Positions 54,271-62,010 of a DNA stretch of 64,000 bases are shown here, piece after piece. The notes under the pieces are model-generated. The model saw nothing but the letters and a program-made list of their open reading frames with translations. It was not told the origin of the DNA and did not search any database. The stretch's first letter is position 1. Each line of letters starts with the position of its first letter. Position numbers and translations under genes: made by a program. Source of the stretch: Longitalea arenae (lineage in GTDB: Bacteria; Bacteroidota; Bacteroidia; Chitinophagales; Chitinophagaceae); assembly GCF_016924755.1 (NCBI RefSeq), contig NZ_JAFFJX010000021.1, positions 1 to 64,000 of the forward strand. Direction: 5' to 3'.

Positions 54271-54680
54271 ATGACCAAACTATTACCAGCTTTTTGCCTG
54301 TGTCTGCTATCGCTAACTTCTCTTAGATCCAACTACATTAGAGTGATCGCCGAAAATCCTGATCATCATCTTTGGATAGGCACTGCAAAAGGGCTGAATA
54401 TTAATAACCCGGTTAAAGCAAATTTTTATAATGCGAAATTCAAATCCGGGAACAATACTTCTTTAAGACCATTAGAAAATACCATCAGCGCCATTCAAAA
54501 AATGATAAAGATGGATGCATGCTGGTTGGCGCCCACAACGGCGGTTTATTGATTATTTGAAAAAAACAGCGCGACAGGGGAACAAATCCCTTTCCTCTCG
54601 TGGCAAGGGCATGAAAGCAATTATGATGTTACAGCTCCGTCAAGTTTATCGCCATGCATGGCGCACATGAAAAAAGGCCT
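54271..54680 (+). pseudogene. Second reg_prop sensor fragment
   Basis: An ATG at 54271 gives a signal-like start (MTKLLPAFCLCLLSLTSL) and then SNYIRVIAENPDHHLWIGTAKGLNI, the propeller motif of reg_prop (NYIR.I.ED...LWIGT..GLN). The next motif is split by a frame change in an A-rich run near 54500: ENTISAIQK in the first frame, then DKDGCMLVGAHNGGLLII-stop in another. A third frame continues GEQIPFLSWQGHESNYDVTAPSSLSP. It is not part of the first fragment, which lies on the other strand and has its own signal peptide. No kinase domain follows. Confidence 0.75.
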
Positions 54681-54706
54681 ATAAAACCTCAGTTTTATAA
54701 GCCTTT
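54671..54706 (-). terminator. Terminator of the tRNA-Pro transcript
   Basis: A stem of AAAGGC (54673-54678) with GCCTTT (54701-54706) and TATAAAAC (54680-54687) with GTTTTATA (54692-54699), one mismatch between the two, ends in a T-run on the minus strand. It is 23 bp past the 3' end of the tRNA. Confidence 0.7.
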
Positions 54707-54728
54707 GGGATGTTTGACATCCATTTCG

Positions 54729-54802
54729 TCGGGTGGACTGGATTCGAACCAGCGACCCCTTGCACCCCATACAAGTGCGCTACCGGGCTGCGCCACCACC
54801 CG
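54729..54802 (-). tRNA. tRNA-Pro (anticodon GGG)
   Basis: Acceptor stem CGGGTGG (54802-54796) pairs with CCACCCG (54736-54730), discriminator A at 54729; CCA is not encoded. The anticodon stem CTTGT/GCAAG holds the loop ATGGGGT, anticodon GGG. D arm (GCGCAGCCCGGTAGCGC) and T arm (GCTGGTTCGAATCCAGT) are intact. Length is 74 nt without CCA. A promoter-like CAAATTTA (minus TAAATTTG) at 55189-55196 is the nearest start, with a broken tRNA-Pro copy in between. Confidence 0.95.
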
Positions 54803-55039
54803 AAACTATACAAGACGATTATCCTGTAAGTATCTTTTAATTCCTCTTTTTTTTACTTTCTTTTCTAATACTAATGCTTCACTTCTTGAGTTACAGCTAA
54901 ATGTAGTAATTAGAATCCAGGGAACTCCTGTTGATGTAAACTTTCCTTTTCCACAATTATGTTGGTCAAATCTTTTCGCTACATTATCAGTACTTCCAAC
55001 ATATTACTTATCTAAAGAACTACTATATAATATATATAC

Positions 55040-55114
55040 AAAAAACATAAGGATCTTTAACTAGCGACCCTCCCGCCACAGGCGGGATGCGCTACCGGGC
55101 TGCGCCACCACCCG
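55040..55114 (-). pseudogene. Broken second copy of tRNA-Pro
   Basis: From 55116 down to 55088 the sequence is identical to the first 29 nt at 54804-54776 (5' flank, acceptor and D arm). The anticodon arm is replaced by a CCCGCC/GGCGGG hairpin (about 55072-55086). It continues GGGTCGCTAGTTAAAGATCC, similar to GGGTCGCTGGTTCGAATCC of the real T arm, and then degrades; no 3' acceptor strand is seen. It should not make a tRNA. The 54805-55039 stretch is AT-rich with no gene. Confidence 0.8.
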
Positions 55115-55188
55115 AATTACAGTTTTTTCAGGCTTTTTTGACCTTTATGGGGTTGATTCTGATCACCTGAAGACTGCCTTTGGGGGTG

Positions 55189-55196
55189 CAAATTTA
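55189..55196 (-). promoter_or_regulatory. Likely -7 element for the tRNA transcript
   Basis: TAAATTTG on the minus strand fits TAnnTTTG; the -33 position is weak. Transcription from here would run first through the broken tRNA copy and then through tRNA-Pro. Confidence 0.45.
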
Positions 55197-55256
55197 CTTA
55201 AAAAATTGATTTCCCGAAAAATATGCTTCAAAATGATAAAATTTTTTCCCGGCCAT

Positions 55257-55913
55257 TTATTCAAATATCATCTCCAAAATCTGTTTTCTGTCCGTTCCAT
55301 CCATCGCCACTCTTGTAAAAAACCTGCTTGCGGCTTTTTCGGTAGGATACCAGTTCCTTCCCGCGGCTGAAATGATCAGCAAACCTTCTTCATCGCCTAC
55401 AGCTGCAAAGTTCTCGAGCACAGGCTGCCTTTTATATGGCGCTAACCCATAACGTTCACCTAATTCCTTTACCTCCTCGTTAACATTATTCGTCACAATA
55501 CCAATTTCACTTATATACTGAAACGATCGCGCCGAAAATGGCTGCGAAGATGAATTGGCCACGTCATAGCGGCAAATAAACTCGAGCAAATTGCCACTGC
55601 TATCAAAGAAATAAAAAGACTGCGCATTCCAATTGATAAACTGCGTAAAGACCGTTTCATGCTCCACCGGCAACAGCGCCGCCTTGTTTTGCATCCAGTG
55701 ATACGCATCGTACAATTTGTTATGTGGTATATCAATGGCAAAATGATAATAGGGCTCGATACCGGCCATTTCCCTGAAAATAAGTTTTGTTTCTCCTACC
55801 TCGAAAGCTGCCTGGCCTGCAGGTACTGCCAATGCGGGTAGCTCCAGGACCCCTCCATAGAACTTTGTTATCGCCTGCAGGTCTGCCGCAAGTATTTCAA
55901 TTTCCCTGATCAT
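55257..55913 (-). CDS. VOC-family protein (two-module)
   Basis: The frame opens at 55967, but the VOC fold starts at the Met at 55913 (MIREIEILAADLQAITKFYGGVLELP), giving 218 residues. It has two VOC modules: about 1-115 (YYHFAIDIPHNKLYDAYHWM, QSFYFFDSSGNLLEFICR with metal-ligand Glu) and about 125-218 (ISEIGIVTNNVNEEVKELGERYGL). It is a glyoxalase or dioxygenase-like protein with unknown substrate. It is the first intact gene on the minus strand after the tRNA. The upstream gene is the porin at 56015, 101 bp away. Confidence 0.82.
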   Translation of the reverse strand: MIREIEILAADLQAITKFYGGVLELPALAVPAGQAAFEVGETKLIFREMAGIEPYYHFAIDIPHNKLYDAYHWMQNKAALLPVEHETVFTQFINWNAQSFYFFDSSGNLLEFICRYDVANSSSQPFSARSFQYISEIGIVTNNVNEEVKELGERYGLAPYKRQPVLENFAAVGDEEGLLIISAAGRNWYPTEKAASRFFTRVAMDGTDRKQILEMIFE

Positions 55914-56014
55914 AGATTCTAATATTGTAAGTTCGATAATTTCGTTATTTACAACATCCATTTGCAAAACCAGTTCGATTATATTGAGGAGAAAAACGAA
56001 GAAATATCTCCAAA

Positions 56015-57385
56015 CTAAAACTTCAGCTGCGCCGTCACCCCGGCAAACAGAATATCATTTCCGGTACCAGCCTTTTGCAAATAAGCTCCCGCATCAAACC
56101 AGGTAAACTCGGCCTGGACAAAAAAATAGGCATTGGCGTTATACACCAGTGCTGCCGCAAGCTGTTTACCAATATATTTTTCCGCCAGCTGTTTACCCGA
56201 ATAAAGGAGTGTCCCATTCACTGCGTACAAACCATCCCCCTCGCTGTAACGCCACAACACATCACAATCTATTTCGAAGTTCAGCCGCCTTAATAATTGC
56301 AATGACAGCGAAGGGTGCACATCGAATAAATTATAAGGCCCAATCAACGCAGCCAACCCAAAATAAGCACCTCGCGGAAACAGCGGATTGAAGGTCTGCA
56401 AGCTGCTGTCCGCTGCATGTTTGTCCCCACTGATCAATTCCATTTTCAAACCTGCTTCGGGCTTCCATTTAATACTATTAAACCGGTGTGATATATTCAT
56501 AGAAGCCGTCCACGCCGAAATAGACCGGCCTGAAAATTTACCAAACTGATAAACAGTTTCAAGATCATATCCGGTGGCGCCTTTGCCATTCCATACCCGT
56601 GCGCCAATGCTGTGGCGCAATTCTTTTCCCGAACCCGCATCGAAGCTGGCTGTTTTCTTATGTAAACCCAGGTAATAGAGGTCGATATTCTTTAAGACGG
56701 GCACATTGCTTTGCACCCAATAAACACCCCAGAACCTGGTATCCTTATTAAACCCATCATCAAATATGTCCTTCCTGGCCGCCACATAATGACTGTAAAA
56801 AAGATCCGCTTTGAAATTCCCTGAATGAAAGATCGATCGAAGGCCATCGAAGGATTGCCTGTTATTAGGACCTTCCCGAACCGACACCAACCGCTGCGAT
56901 CCGTATAATAATTCCTGCCGGCCGGCACGGAAGATCATGTAGTTTTTGCCACCCGGATTTACCTGGTAATCAATAAAGGCCTGGTGCACTTCCAAAGGGT
57001 TATCATCAACGGCACTGGCAGCCTGCCGGCTATTGGCCAGACTGCTTTGCAATTGTATAAATGTTCTTAAATGCCTGCTGGCATGCAGATCAGCGTGCAG
57101 CAACCACCTGCTTAAAATATAACCATCATTATCTTCAGACTCTTCACCCCAGCCTTCATTTTGAATATAAAAATACTGGTAGCGCAGATCACCTCCATAA
57201 CTGATATAACTGTTTGCGCTTTTTGACAAGGGTGCAAATTTTATTCTTTTATACCAATTGTTGCCCGTATCGCTTTTCAAAAAAGAATAATCTTCATCAT
57301 AGCGCAACGATCTAAAAGCTGGCAGGTCTTGCGTAAAACCAGGGAGGCCCATAAAAAGTAAACCTGAAAAATAAATAAGGCGCAT
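56015..57385 (-). CDS. Alginate_export-family outer-membrane porin
   Basis: A 456-residue protein. Signal peptide ends near GFTQD. The pattern FAPLSKSANSYISYGGDLRYQYFYI, YILSRWLLHADLHASRHLRTFIQLQS and FRAGRQELLYGSQRLVSVREGPNNRQSFDGLR is that of the alginate_export domain (PF13372), a beta-barrel channel for anionic polysaccharide or small organic molecules. It ends ...DILFAGVTAQLKF with terminal Phe. In many Bacteroidota it is found with catabolic genes that do not work on alginate. It is 81 bp downstream of the amidohydrolase gene. Confidence 0.88.
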   Translation of the reverse strand: MRLIYFSGLLFMGLPGFTQDLPAFRSLRYDEDYSFLKSDTGNNWYKRIKFAPLSKSANSYISYGGDLRYQYFYIQNEGWGEESEDNDGYILSRWLLHADLHASRHLRTFIQLQSSLANSRQAASAVDDNPLEVHQAFIDYQVNPGGKNYMIFRAGRQELLYGSQRLVSVREGPNNRQSFDGLRSIFHSGNFKADLFYSHYVAARKDIFDDGFNKDTRFWGVYWVQSNVPVLKNIDLYYLGLHKKTASFDAGSGKELRHSIGARVWNGKGATGYDLETVYQFGKFSGRSISAWTASMNISHRFNSIKWKPEAGLKMELISGDKHAADSSLQTFNPLFPRGAYFGLAALIGPYNLFDVHPSLSLQLLRRLNFEIDCDVLWRYSEGDGLYAVNGTLLYSGKQLAEKYIGKQLAAALVYNANAYFFVQAEFTWFDAGAYLQKAGTGNDILFAGVTAQLKF

Positions 57386-57466
57386 AACGTATACTTCCGG
57401 CTGATGATAACTTTTGAACTGTGCCAGATGTGTTTACATTCTTGCAGCAAAATGGGACACACCTGC

Positions 57467-59242
57467 TTAATACTGATAACCGCCATAATACTTAACCGGG
57501 CTCCATGTGGGTATAACCGCCGGCGCAGCAGGCGCCCATGACGCATATTGCGCATCAGCATACACCGGTTGTCCGTTCACAATTGTCAGGCTGGCCCTGA
57601 TCGTCCGGATCTCTTCTTCCGGCACCGTAAAATAATCTTTGTTGAGTATGACCAGGTCGGCATAATACCCTTTTTGGATCTTACCTTTTGCCTGTTCTTT
57701 GATCAAACCATAACTACCTGTGGTGATCAGCTGCAAAGCCGCTAACCTGCTAAGGGTACTTTCTTTGGCCATAACCACGGTACCACCGATCGTTTTGCCG
57801 CTGGTGATCCAGTATAAAGCCATCCACGGATTATAACTGGCCACCCGGGTTCCATCGGTACCTAAACCTACCGGTATGCCCAGTTCCAGCATTTTTTTAA
57901 CGGGGGGTGCACTCATGGCGGTTTTTTTTCCATACCGGTGAATAAAATGTTCGCCCTGGTAAGCCATCCGGTGTTGAATGGCTATACCACCGCCAAGTGT
58001 TTTGATCCGTCGCAGGTTTTCTTCACTGATGGTTTCGGCATGATCAAAGAACCAAACCAATCCACTCAATGGGGTTTCTTTATTGATCTCTTCAATAACA
58101 TCGAGGTCGCGGGTGATACTTTCGTTATACGTTGCATGTAAGCGGAAAGGCCAGCGCTTTTTTACCAGTAAGCTGATCACCGCTTTCAGCTTATTTTCCA
58201 TTGTAGCAGGTAATTCAGGCCGTGGAAACAAAAAATTCTCAAAATCCGCCGCGTCCATGACCAGGTTTTCGCCGCCGCCGTTTACATGATAATCCACTTT
58301 TGCGTCTTCGTGTTTTCCATCTGTATCTATGTCAACCATGCCTGTCCACCTGGTAAAATCATTCAACTCGGTGCCTTTTTTCTGTGCAAACAAAAAATAG
58401 GGGAGCCGCACTGTGATCTTTCCTGCCTTATTCAATGAATCGGTTATGCCATAGTCGTCGGGAAAGTTTTGAAAGCCGCCACCTGCATCCATGACCGCTG
58501 TTACACCCAGGCGATTCAATTCGGTCATGTATTGCATGGTGGAGTTGATCTTTTCTTCAATGGATAGTTCAGGGAGCTTGGCCAGGGTAGCATACAGTAT
58601 AAATGCATTGGGCTCCGCCACCAGCAAGCCGGTTGGCTCTCCTTCGTTGTCTTTCTCTATCAACCCACCTGGCGGATTTGGCGTTTCACCCGTGATCTGC
58701 AGCTTTTGCAAACCGGCCTTGTTCAACCATGCTTTTCCATATAAGTACAAAATAAAAGCGGGCACATTTCCTGTTGCTTCATTTATTTCTGCTATTGTCG
58801 GCACCCTTTTCTCTTCGAACTGGTATTCATTCCAGCCACCAACTACGCGTACCCATTGCCCGGCTGGTGTTCTTTTCGCCTGTTCTGTCAGCATTTCCAA
58901 TGCCCGCTTTAAAGATGTTACGCCATCCCATCTTAGTTCACTATTATAAAACCGCCCACCCCTGATCACATGCAGGTGGCTATCAAACAATCCCGGTATT
59001 ACACGATTGTTATGGGCATCGATAACCTTTGTGGTTTTGCCTTTCCATTTCAATATTTCAGGATTTGTTCCGGTGGCTGTTATCCTGTTCTTTGTTATGG
59101 CTACGGCCGCCACTTCACGCCGGGCCGTATCGAGGGTAGTTATTTTTCCATTGATGATAATGAGATCTGCCTTTGTTTGGGCCTGGATCTGCAGGGAAAA
59201 GAGCAGGCATAATAAAACGCCCGAAAAAAGTCCTTTTCGCAT
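57467..59242 (-). CDS. Amidohydrolase_3 (YtcJ-like)
   Basis: A 591-residue protein with signal peptide MRKGLFSGVLLCLLFSLQIQAQ. It has the composite beta-sandwich plus TIM-barrel of the amidohydrolase_3 family: IINGKITTLDTARREVAAVAI at the start, VIPGLFDSHLHVIRGG (HxH metal pair), RLHATYNES (third His), VWFFDHAETI (fourth His) and VGLGTDGTRVASYNPW with the metal-ligand Asp. Members act on N-acyl, imide, urea or formamide bonds. It shares the direction of the porin gene. A terminator lies upstream of it, so it has its own promoter. Confidence 0.9.
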   Translation of the reverse strand: MRKGLFSGVLLCLLFSLQIQAQTKADLIIINGKITTLDTARREVAAVAITKNRITATGTNPEILKWKGKTTKVIDAHNNRVIPGLFDSHLHVIRGGRFYNSELRWDGVTSLKRALEMLTEQAKRTPAGQWVRVVGGWNEYQFEEKRVPTIAEINEATGNVPAFILYLYGKAWLNKAGLQKLQITGETPNPPGGLIEKDNEGEPTGLLVAEPNAFILYATLAKLPELSIEEKINSTMQYMTELNRLGVTAVMDAGGGFQNFPDDYGITDSLNKAGKITVRLPYFLFAQKKGTELNDFTRWTGMVDIDTDGKHEDAKVDYHVNGGGENLVMDAADFENFLFPRPELPATMENKLKAVISLLVKKRWPFRLHATYNESITRDLDVIEEINKETPLSGLVWFFDHAETISEENLRRIKTLGGGIAIQHRMAYQGEHFIHRYGKKTAMSAPPVKKMLELGIPVGLGTDGTRVASYNPWMALYWITSGKTIGGTVVMAKESTLSRLAALQLITTGSYGLIKEQAKGKIQKGYYADLVILNKDYFTVPEEEIRTIRASLTIVNGQPVYADAQYASWAPAAPAVIPTWSPVKYYGGYQY

Positions 59243-59253
59243 AATGGTAATTT

Positions 59254-59282
59254 TAAAAAAAGGGCCGGCAAAAAAACCGGCC
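59254..59282 (-). terminator. Intrinsic terminator of the hydrolase operon
   Basis: GGGCCGG (59261-59267) pairs with CCGGCCC (59276-59282) across a CAAAAAAA loop, followed on the minus strand by seven T (59260-59254). It ends the transcript of the three genes 59309-61832 and separates them from the amidohydrolase gene at 57467-59242. Confidence 0.85.
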
Positions 59283-59308
59283 CCTGTCTATAATGAACCT
59301 TACTCCTG

Positions 59309-60010
59309 TTAGTGTTTTAACATATCATGGGCATATAAGATGCCGACGCCATAAGCGCCCCCGTACTTTTTTACCAGGTCGGTAACCGGTTTATAGGTAT
59401 TGCTTCTGGCCCAGTCGCGCTGCAACTCCAGAAGGTATTGAATAGACGTGATTGGTTTTGCTCCTGCCATGATCATGCGTTGAATGGCCATATCATGCGC
59501 TTCCTTGCTTACATCGCCACAGGCGTCTGTAATTACAAACACTTCGTATCCTTCAGAAATAGCAGATAAAGCAGGCCCAACGATGCAAACGCTTGTCCAT
59601 AAACCTGCAAAAACCAGCCGCTTCTTTCCTTTGCCAACAATGGCTTTATGTGCATTTACATCTTCCCAGGTATTCATGCTGGTTCTGTCGATATAATTGC
59701 TGCTTTCTTTCGGATAGAATTCGCTCACTTCGGGAAACACCGGGCCACTGAAAGATCTTTCAGCTACCGTTGTTACCACGGTGGGCACGCTGAATATTTT
59801 CGATGCCCCGGCAACAATGGCCGTATTGTTACGAAGCTGGTCGATGGCAATGCTGTGGGTGGCAAATGCCATTTGTCCTTCGTTATCGATCAGTACAAGG
59901 GCGTGGTTCGATGGATTTAATAATTCAGGCGAGGGTTTCTGCGCATACAGGGCTGTTGACAGCAGGATCGCTGCAACAATGCCAATACTTTTCATGAATG
60001 TCCTTTTCAT
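59309..60010 (-). CDS. Isochorismatase-family cysteine hydrolase, secreted
   Basis: A 233-residue protein with signal peptide MKRTFMKSIGIVAAILLSTALYAQ. The isochorismatase-like fold has the catalytic triad: Asp in LVLIDNEGQMAF, Lys in GKGKKRLVFAG and Cys in LWTSVCIVGPALSA. It ends with HDMAIQRMIMAGAKPITSIQYLLELQRDW, close to the YcaC-type hydrolases. The substrate is unknown; a signal peptide is unusual for this fold but frequent in Bacteroidota. It is 39 bp downstream of the alpha/beta hydrolase gene at 60050 and co-transcribed with it. Confidence 0.88.
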   Translation of the reverse strand: MKRTFMKSIGIVAAILLSTALYAQKPSPELLNPSNHALVLIDNEGQMAFATHSIAIDQLRNNTAIVAGASKIFSVPTVVTTVAERSFSGPVFPEVSEFYPKESSNYIDRTSMNTWEDVNAHKAIVGKGKKRLVFAGLWTSVCIVGPALSAISEGYEVFVITDACGDVSKEAHDMAIQRMIMAGAKPITSIQYLLELQRDWARSNTYKPVTDLVKKYGGAYGVGILYAHDMLKH

Positions 60011-60049
60011 TTTGTCTATATCCTTTTTAAGCGTGAAGAATGTTTTCGA

Positions 60050-61033
60050 TTACCTGAGATATCTTTTCAATTCTGCGGCAGCCTGTACAAAAGCCGATTT
60101 AACGGCAGGTAATTCGGCGAGCGCATTCAGCAAACCATAATCATGTATCATACCATCATAGCGCACCAGCGCCACCGGTACACCGGCTTCATCGAGCTTT
60201 CTTCCATAGGCTTCCCCTTCATCGCGCAGGATGTCATTTTCAGCAACCTGGATCAATGCAGGTGGCAATCCTTTCAGTTGCTCAACGCTTGCCTGTAAGG
60301 GGGAAGCATAGATCTCCCTGCGTTGTTTGGGATCGGTTGTATAATGATCGTACATCCATTTCATAAGCGGGGTAGTGAGGAACCTGTCCTTACCGAATTG
60401 CTTATATGAGCCGGTCTCGAAATCAGCATCGACTATGGGCCAGAAGAGTATTTGTACCTTGATCTCGGGGCCATTGTTTTCTTTGGCTTTAATGGCCGTT
60501 ACTGTGCTCATATTGCCACCCACGCTATTACCAACTATGGCCAGGTTCTTTCCATCTACATTGATCGCTGCACCATTTTCTGCCACCCATTTGGTAGCTG
60601 CATAAATTTCATTCACCTGGGTAGGATATTTAGCCTCGGGCGCCGGCGTGTAATTGACAAACACACCACAATAACCCGTGAGCACTACCAGGTCGCGGAC
60701 CATTCTTTTGTGGGTGGGATAATCACCCAATACCCATCCGCCCCCATGAATAAAGATGAACACAGGCAGGGCGCCGCTAACTCCTTCCGGACGAACGATA
60801 TTCAGTTTAATGGTATGTCCGTCAGCAGTAATGGTTTTTTCCGATTCCTCGATCCCGGAAAGGTCAACTTTTACGGAAGCCTGCGCATTTACCAGTACCT
60901 GGCGGGCTTCTTTCGGTGAAAGCGTTTCCAATGGTTTACCACCGCTGGTATTCAACACTTTTAAAAATTCTTTGGTTCTTGTATCGATGCGTGGATCTGT
61001 GGCATAATCCACCAGCTTAATTTCTTGCTCCAT
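60050..61033 (-). CDS. HSL-type alpha/beta hydrolase (esterase)
   Basis: A 327-residue protein without signal peptide. The hormone-sensitive-lipase type marks are all present: FIHGGGWVLGDYPTHK (HGGG oxyanion), VGNSVGGNMSTV (Ser nucleophile), Asp in VAENDILRDEGEAYG and His in RYDGMIHDYGLL. It should cut short- to medium-chain esters. It starts 4 bp after the stop of the alpha/beta hydrolase gene at 61038, so the two are translated together. Different localisation (this enzyme cytoplasmic, the cysteine hydrolase secreted) hints at a multi-step pathway. Confidence 0.9.
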   Translation of the reverse strand: MEQEIKLVDYATDPRIDTRTKEFLKVLNTSGGKPLETLSPKEARQVLVNAQASVKVDLSGIEESEKTITADGHTIKLNIVRPEGVSGALPVFIFIHGGGWVLGDYPTHKRMVRDLVVLTGYCGVFVNYTPAPEAKYPTQVNEIYAATKWVAENGAAINVDGKNLAIVGNSVGGNMSTVTAIKAKENNGPEIKVQILFWPIVDADFETGSYKQFGKDRFLTTPLMKWMYDHYTTDPKQRREIYASPLQASVEQLKGLPPALIQVAENDILRDEGEAYGRKLDEAGVPVALVRYDGMIHDYGLLNALAELPAVKSAFVQAAAELKRYLR

Positions 61034-61037
61034 ATTT

Positions 61038-61832
61038 TTAAATTTTATTGGTTATCCAATCCAGAACATAAGCGGCATCTGCTTCCCAACCTGGTTGCCC
61101 TAACACAAAATGATTTCTGCCTTCAAATTCTTTATAGTCGAGCACAGAACCATTCTTTTTGTATTTCCTGAAATTGCGGTAATTAAGATGAGCAGGAATA
61201 ATATTATCGGTTGTACCTGCTGTAAGCAACAATGGGGGATGCGCTTTGGCGTAATCAACGCTGGCGGCCGATGTCAATCCCCCGCGGGCTACGCGTTTGG
61301 ATTCGGGTATGGTGAATTTCTCATAGGCAGCTTTCTGTTCTATCAATGGCATATCGTTTACAAATGCATATTGCCAGTCTTTGAAAGACATCAGATAGGT
61401 CTTATTGATGGAGGTAAACAAGCCCAGCGATTTCCAGCCGGCTTTTAAAAATGAAAACTCATAAGGAAAAACACCCAGCGTTGGTACGGAATGTATTGCC
61501 ACACCTGCTGCCACCAGGTCTCTGTTCACCAGTATTTGCGTTATTAAACCACCCAGCGAATGGCCAATTACGATCGGCTTTTCAGGATAGCTTTTTACAA
61601 TAGCCGCGTAATGGTCTATCAGCTGCGGCAGGGTGAGGCGGGCCAGCTCAATATCATTTGGCTGCTTATCTCTCAGCTCAGCGGCTGTACCTACCTTAAA
61701 CGGCCATGGCGGCGCAATTGTTGAAAAACCCCTGCGTTCAAAGTATTCCCGCCATTCGTCCCAGCAGGCGCTGGTAACAAAGGCTCCGGTAATGAAAACG
61801 ATCGACCTGGTTTTGGTTGCTGCCATTGACAT
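61038..61832 (-). CDS. Alpha/beta hydrolase
   Basis: A 264-residue protein without signal peptide. FITGAFVTSACWDEWREYFERRGFSTIAPPWP is the start of the core, the nucleophile elbow is VIGHSLGGLITQ, the acid lies in LTAGTTDNIIPA and the His in EGRNHFVLGQPGW. It is close to small lactone or lipid hydrolases, with unknown substrate. It leads the operon; the promoter at 61866-61897 belongs to it. The Met at 61832 gives the usual short N-terminus. Confidence 0.87.
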   Translation of the reverse strand: MSMAATKTRSIVFITGAFVTSACWDEWREYFERRGFSTIAPPWPFKVGTAAELRDKQPNDIELARLTLPQLIDHYAAIVKSYPEKPIVIGHSLGGLITQILVNRDLVAAGVAIHSVPTLGVFPYEFSFLKAGWKSLGLFTSINKTYLMSFKDWQYAFVNDMPLIEQKAAYEKFTIPESKRVARGGLTSAASVDYAKAHPPLLLTAGTTDNIIPAHLNYRNFRKYKKNGSVLDYKEFEGRNHFVLGQPGWEADAAYVLDWITNKI

Positions 61833-61865
61833 ATAGTTTTGAGGTTTTGAATACCATCGACATTA

Positions 61866-61897
61866 CAAAACTACACTTGTCCTTTTCCGGGAGCAAT
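61866..61897 (-). promoter_or_regulatory. Promoter of the hydrolase operon
   Basis: On the minus strand ATTG (61897-61894), 20 nt, TAGTTTTG (61873-61866) matches the -33/-7 pattern of the phylum's main sigma factor. It is about 34 bp before the ATG at 61832. No sigma-54 -24/-12 site is seen here. Confidence 0.65.
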
Positions 61898-62010
61898 TGC
61901 CATAACATGCATTGACTTGTACATTTCATTAAGGGCGGGCTAAGGAGCAATGCCAGCCGGCAACAGACAATAGATAACAGGCAATATTTCAGGGTGGGGG
62001 ATGTAAACCA

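Noticed and set aside
54654-55064. 136-residue frame spanning the tRNA-Pro gene
   Set aside because: It reads through the tRNA on the opposite strand and an AT-rich gap; no homology or start signal.
54805-55116. Integrated mobile element at tRNA-Pro
   Set aside because: No integrase gene is near and the duplicated block is the tRNA 5' end, not the 3' end that integrases usually copy.
61833-62010. Sigma-54 promoter before the hydrolase operon
   Set aside because: No GG-N10-GC pair was found; TGGCAATTGC has the wrong spacing, while a -33/-7 promoter is present.
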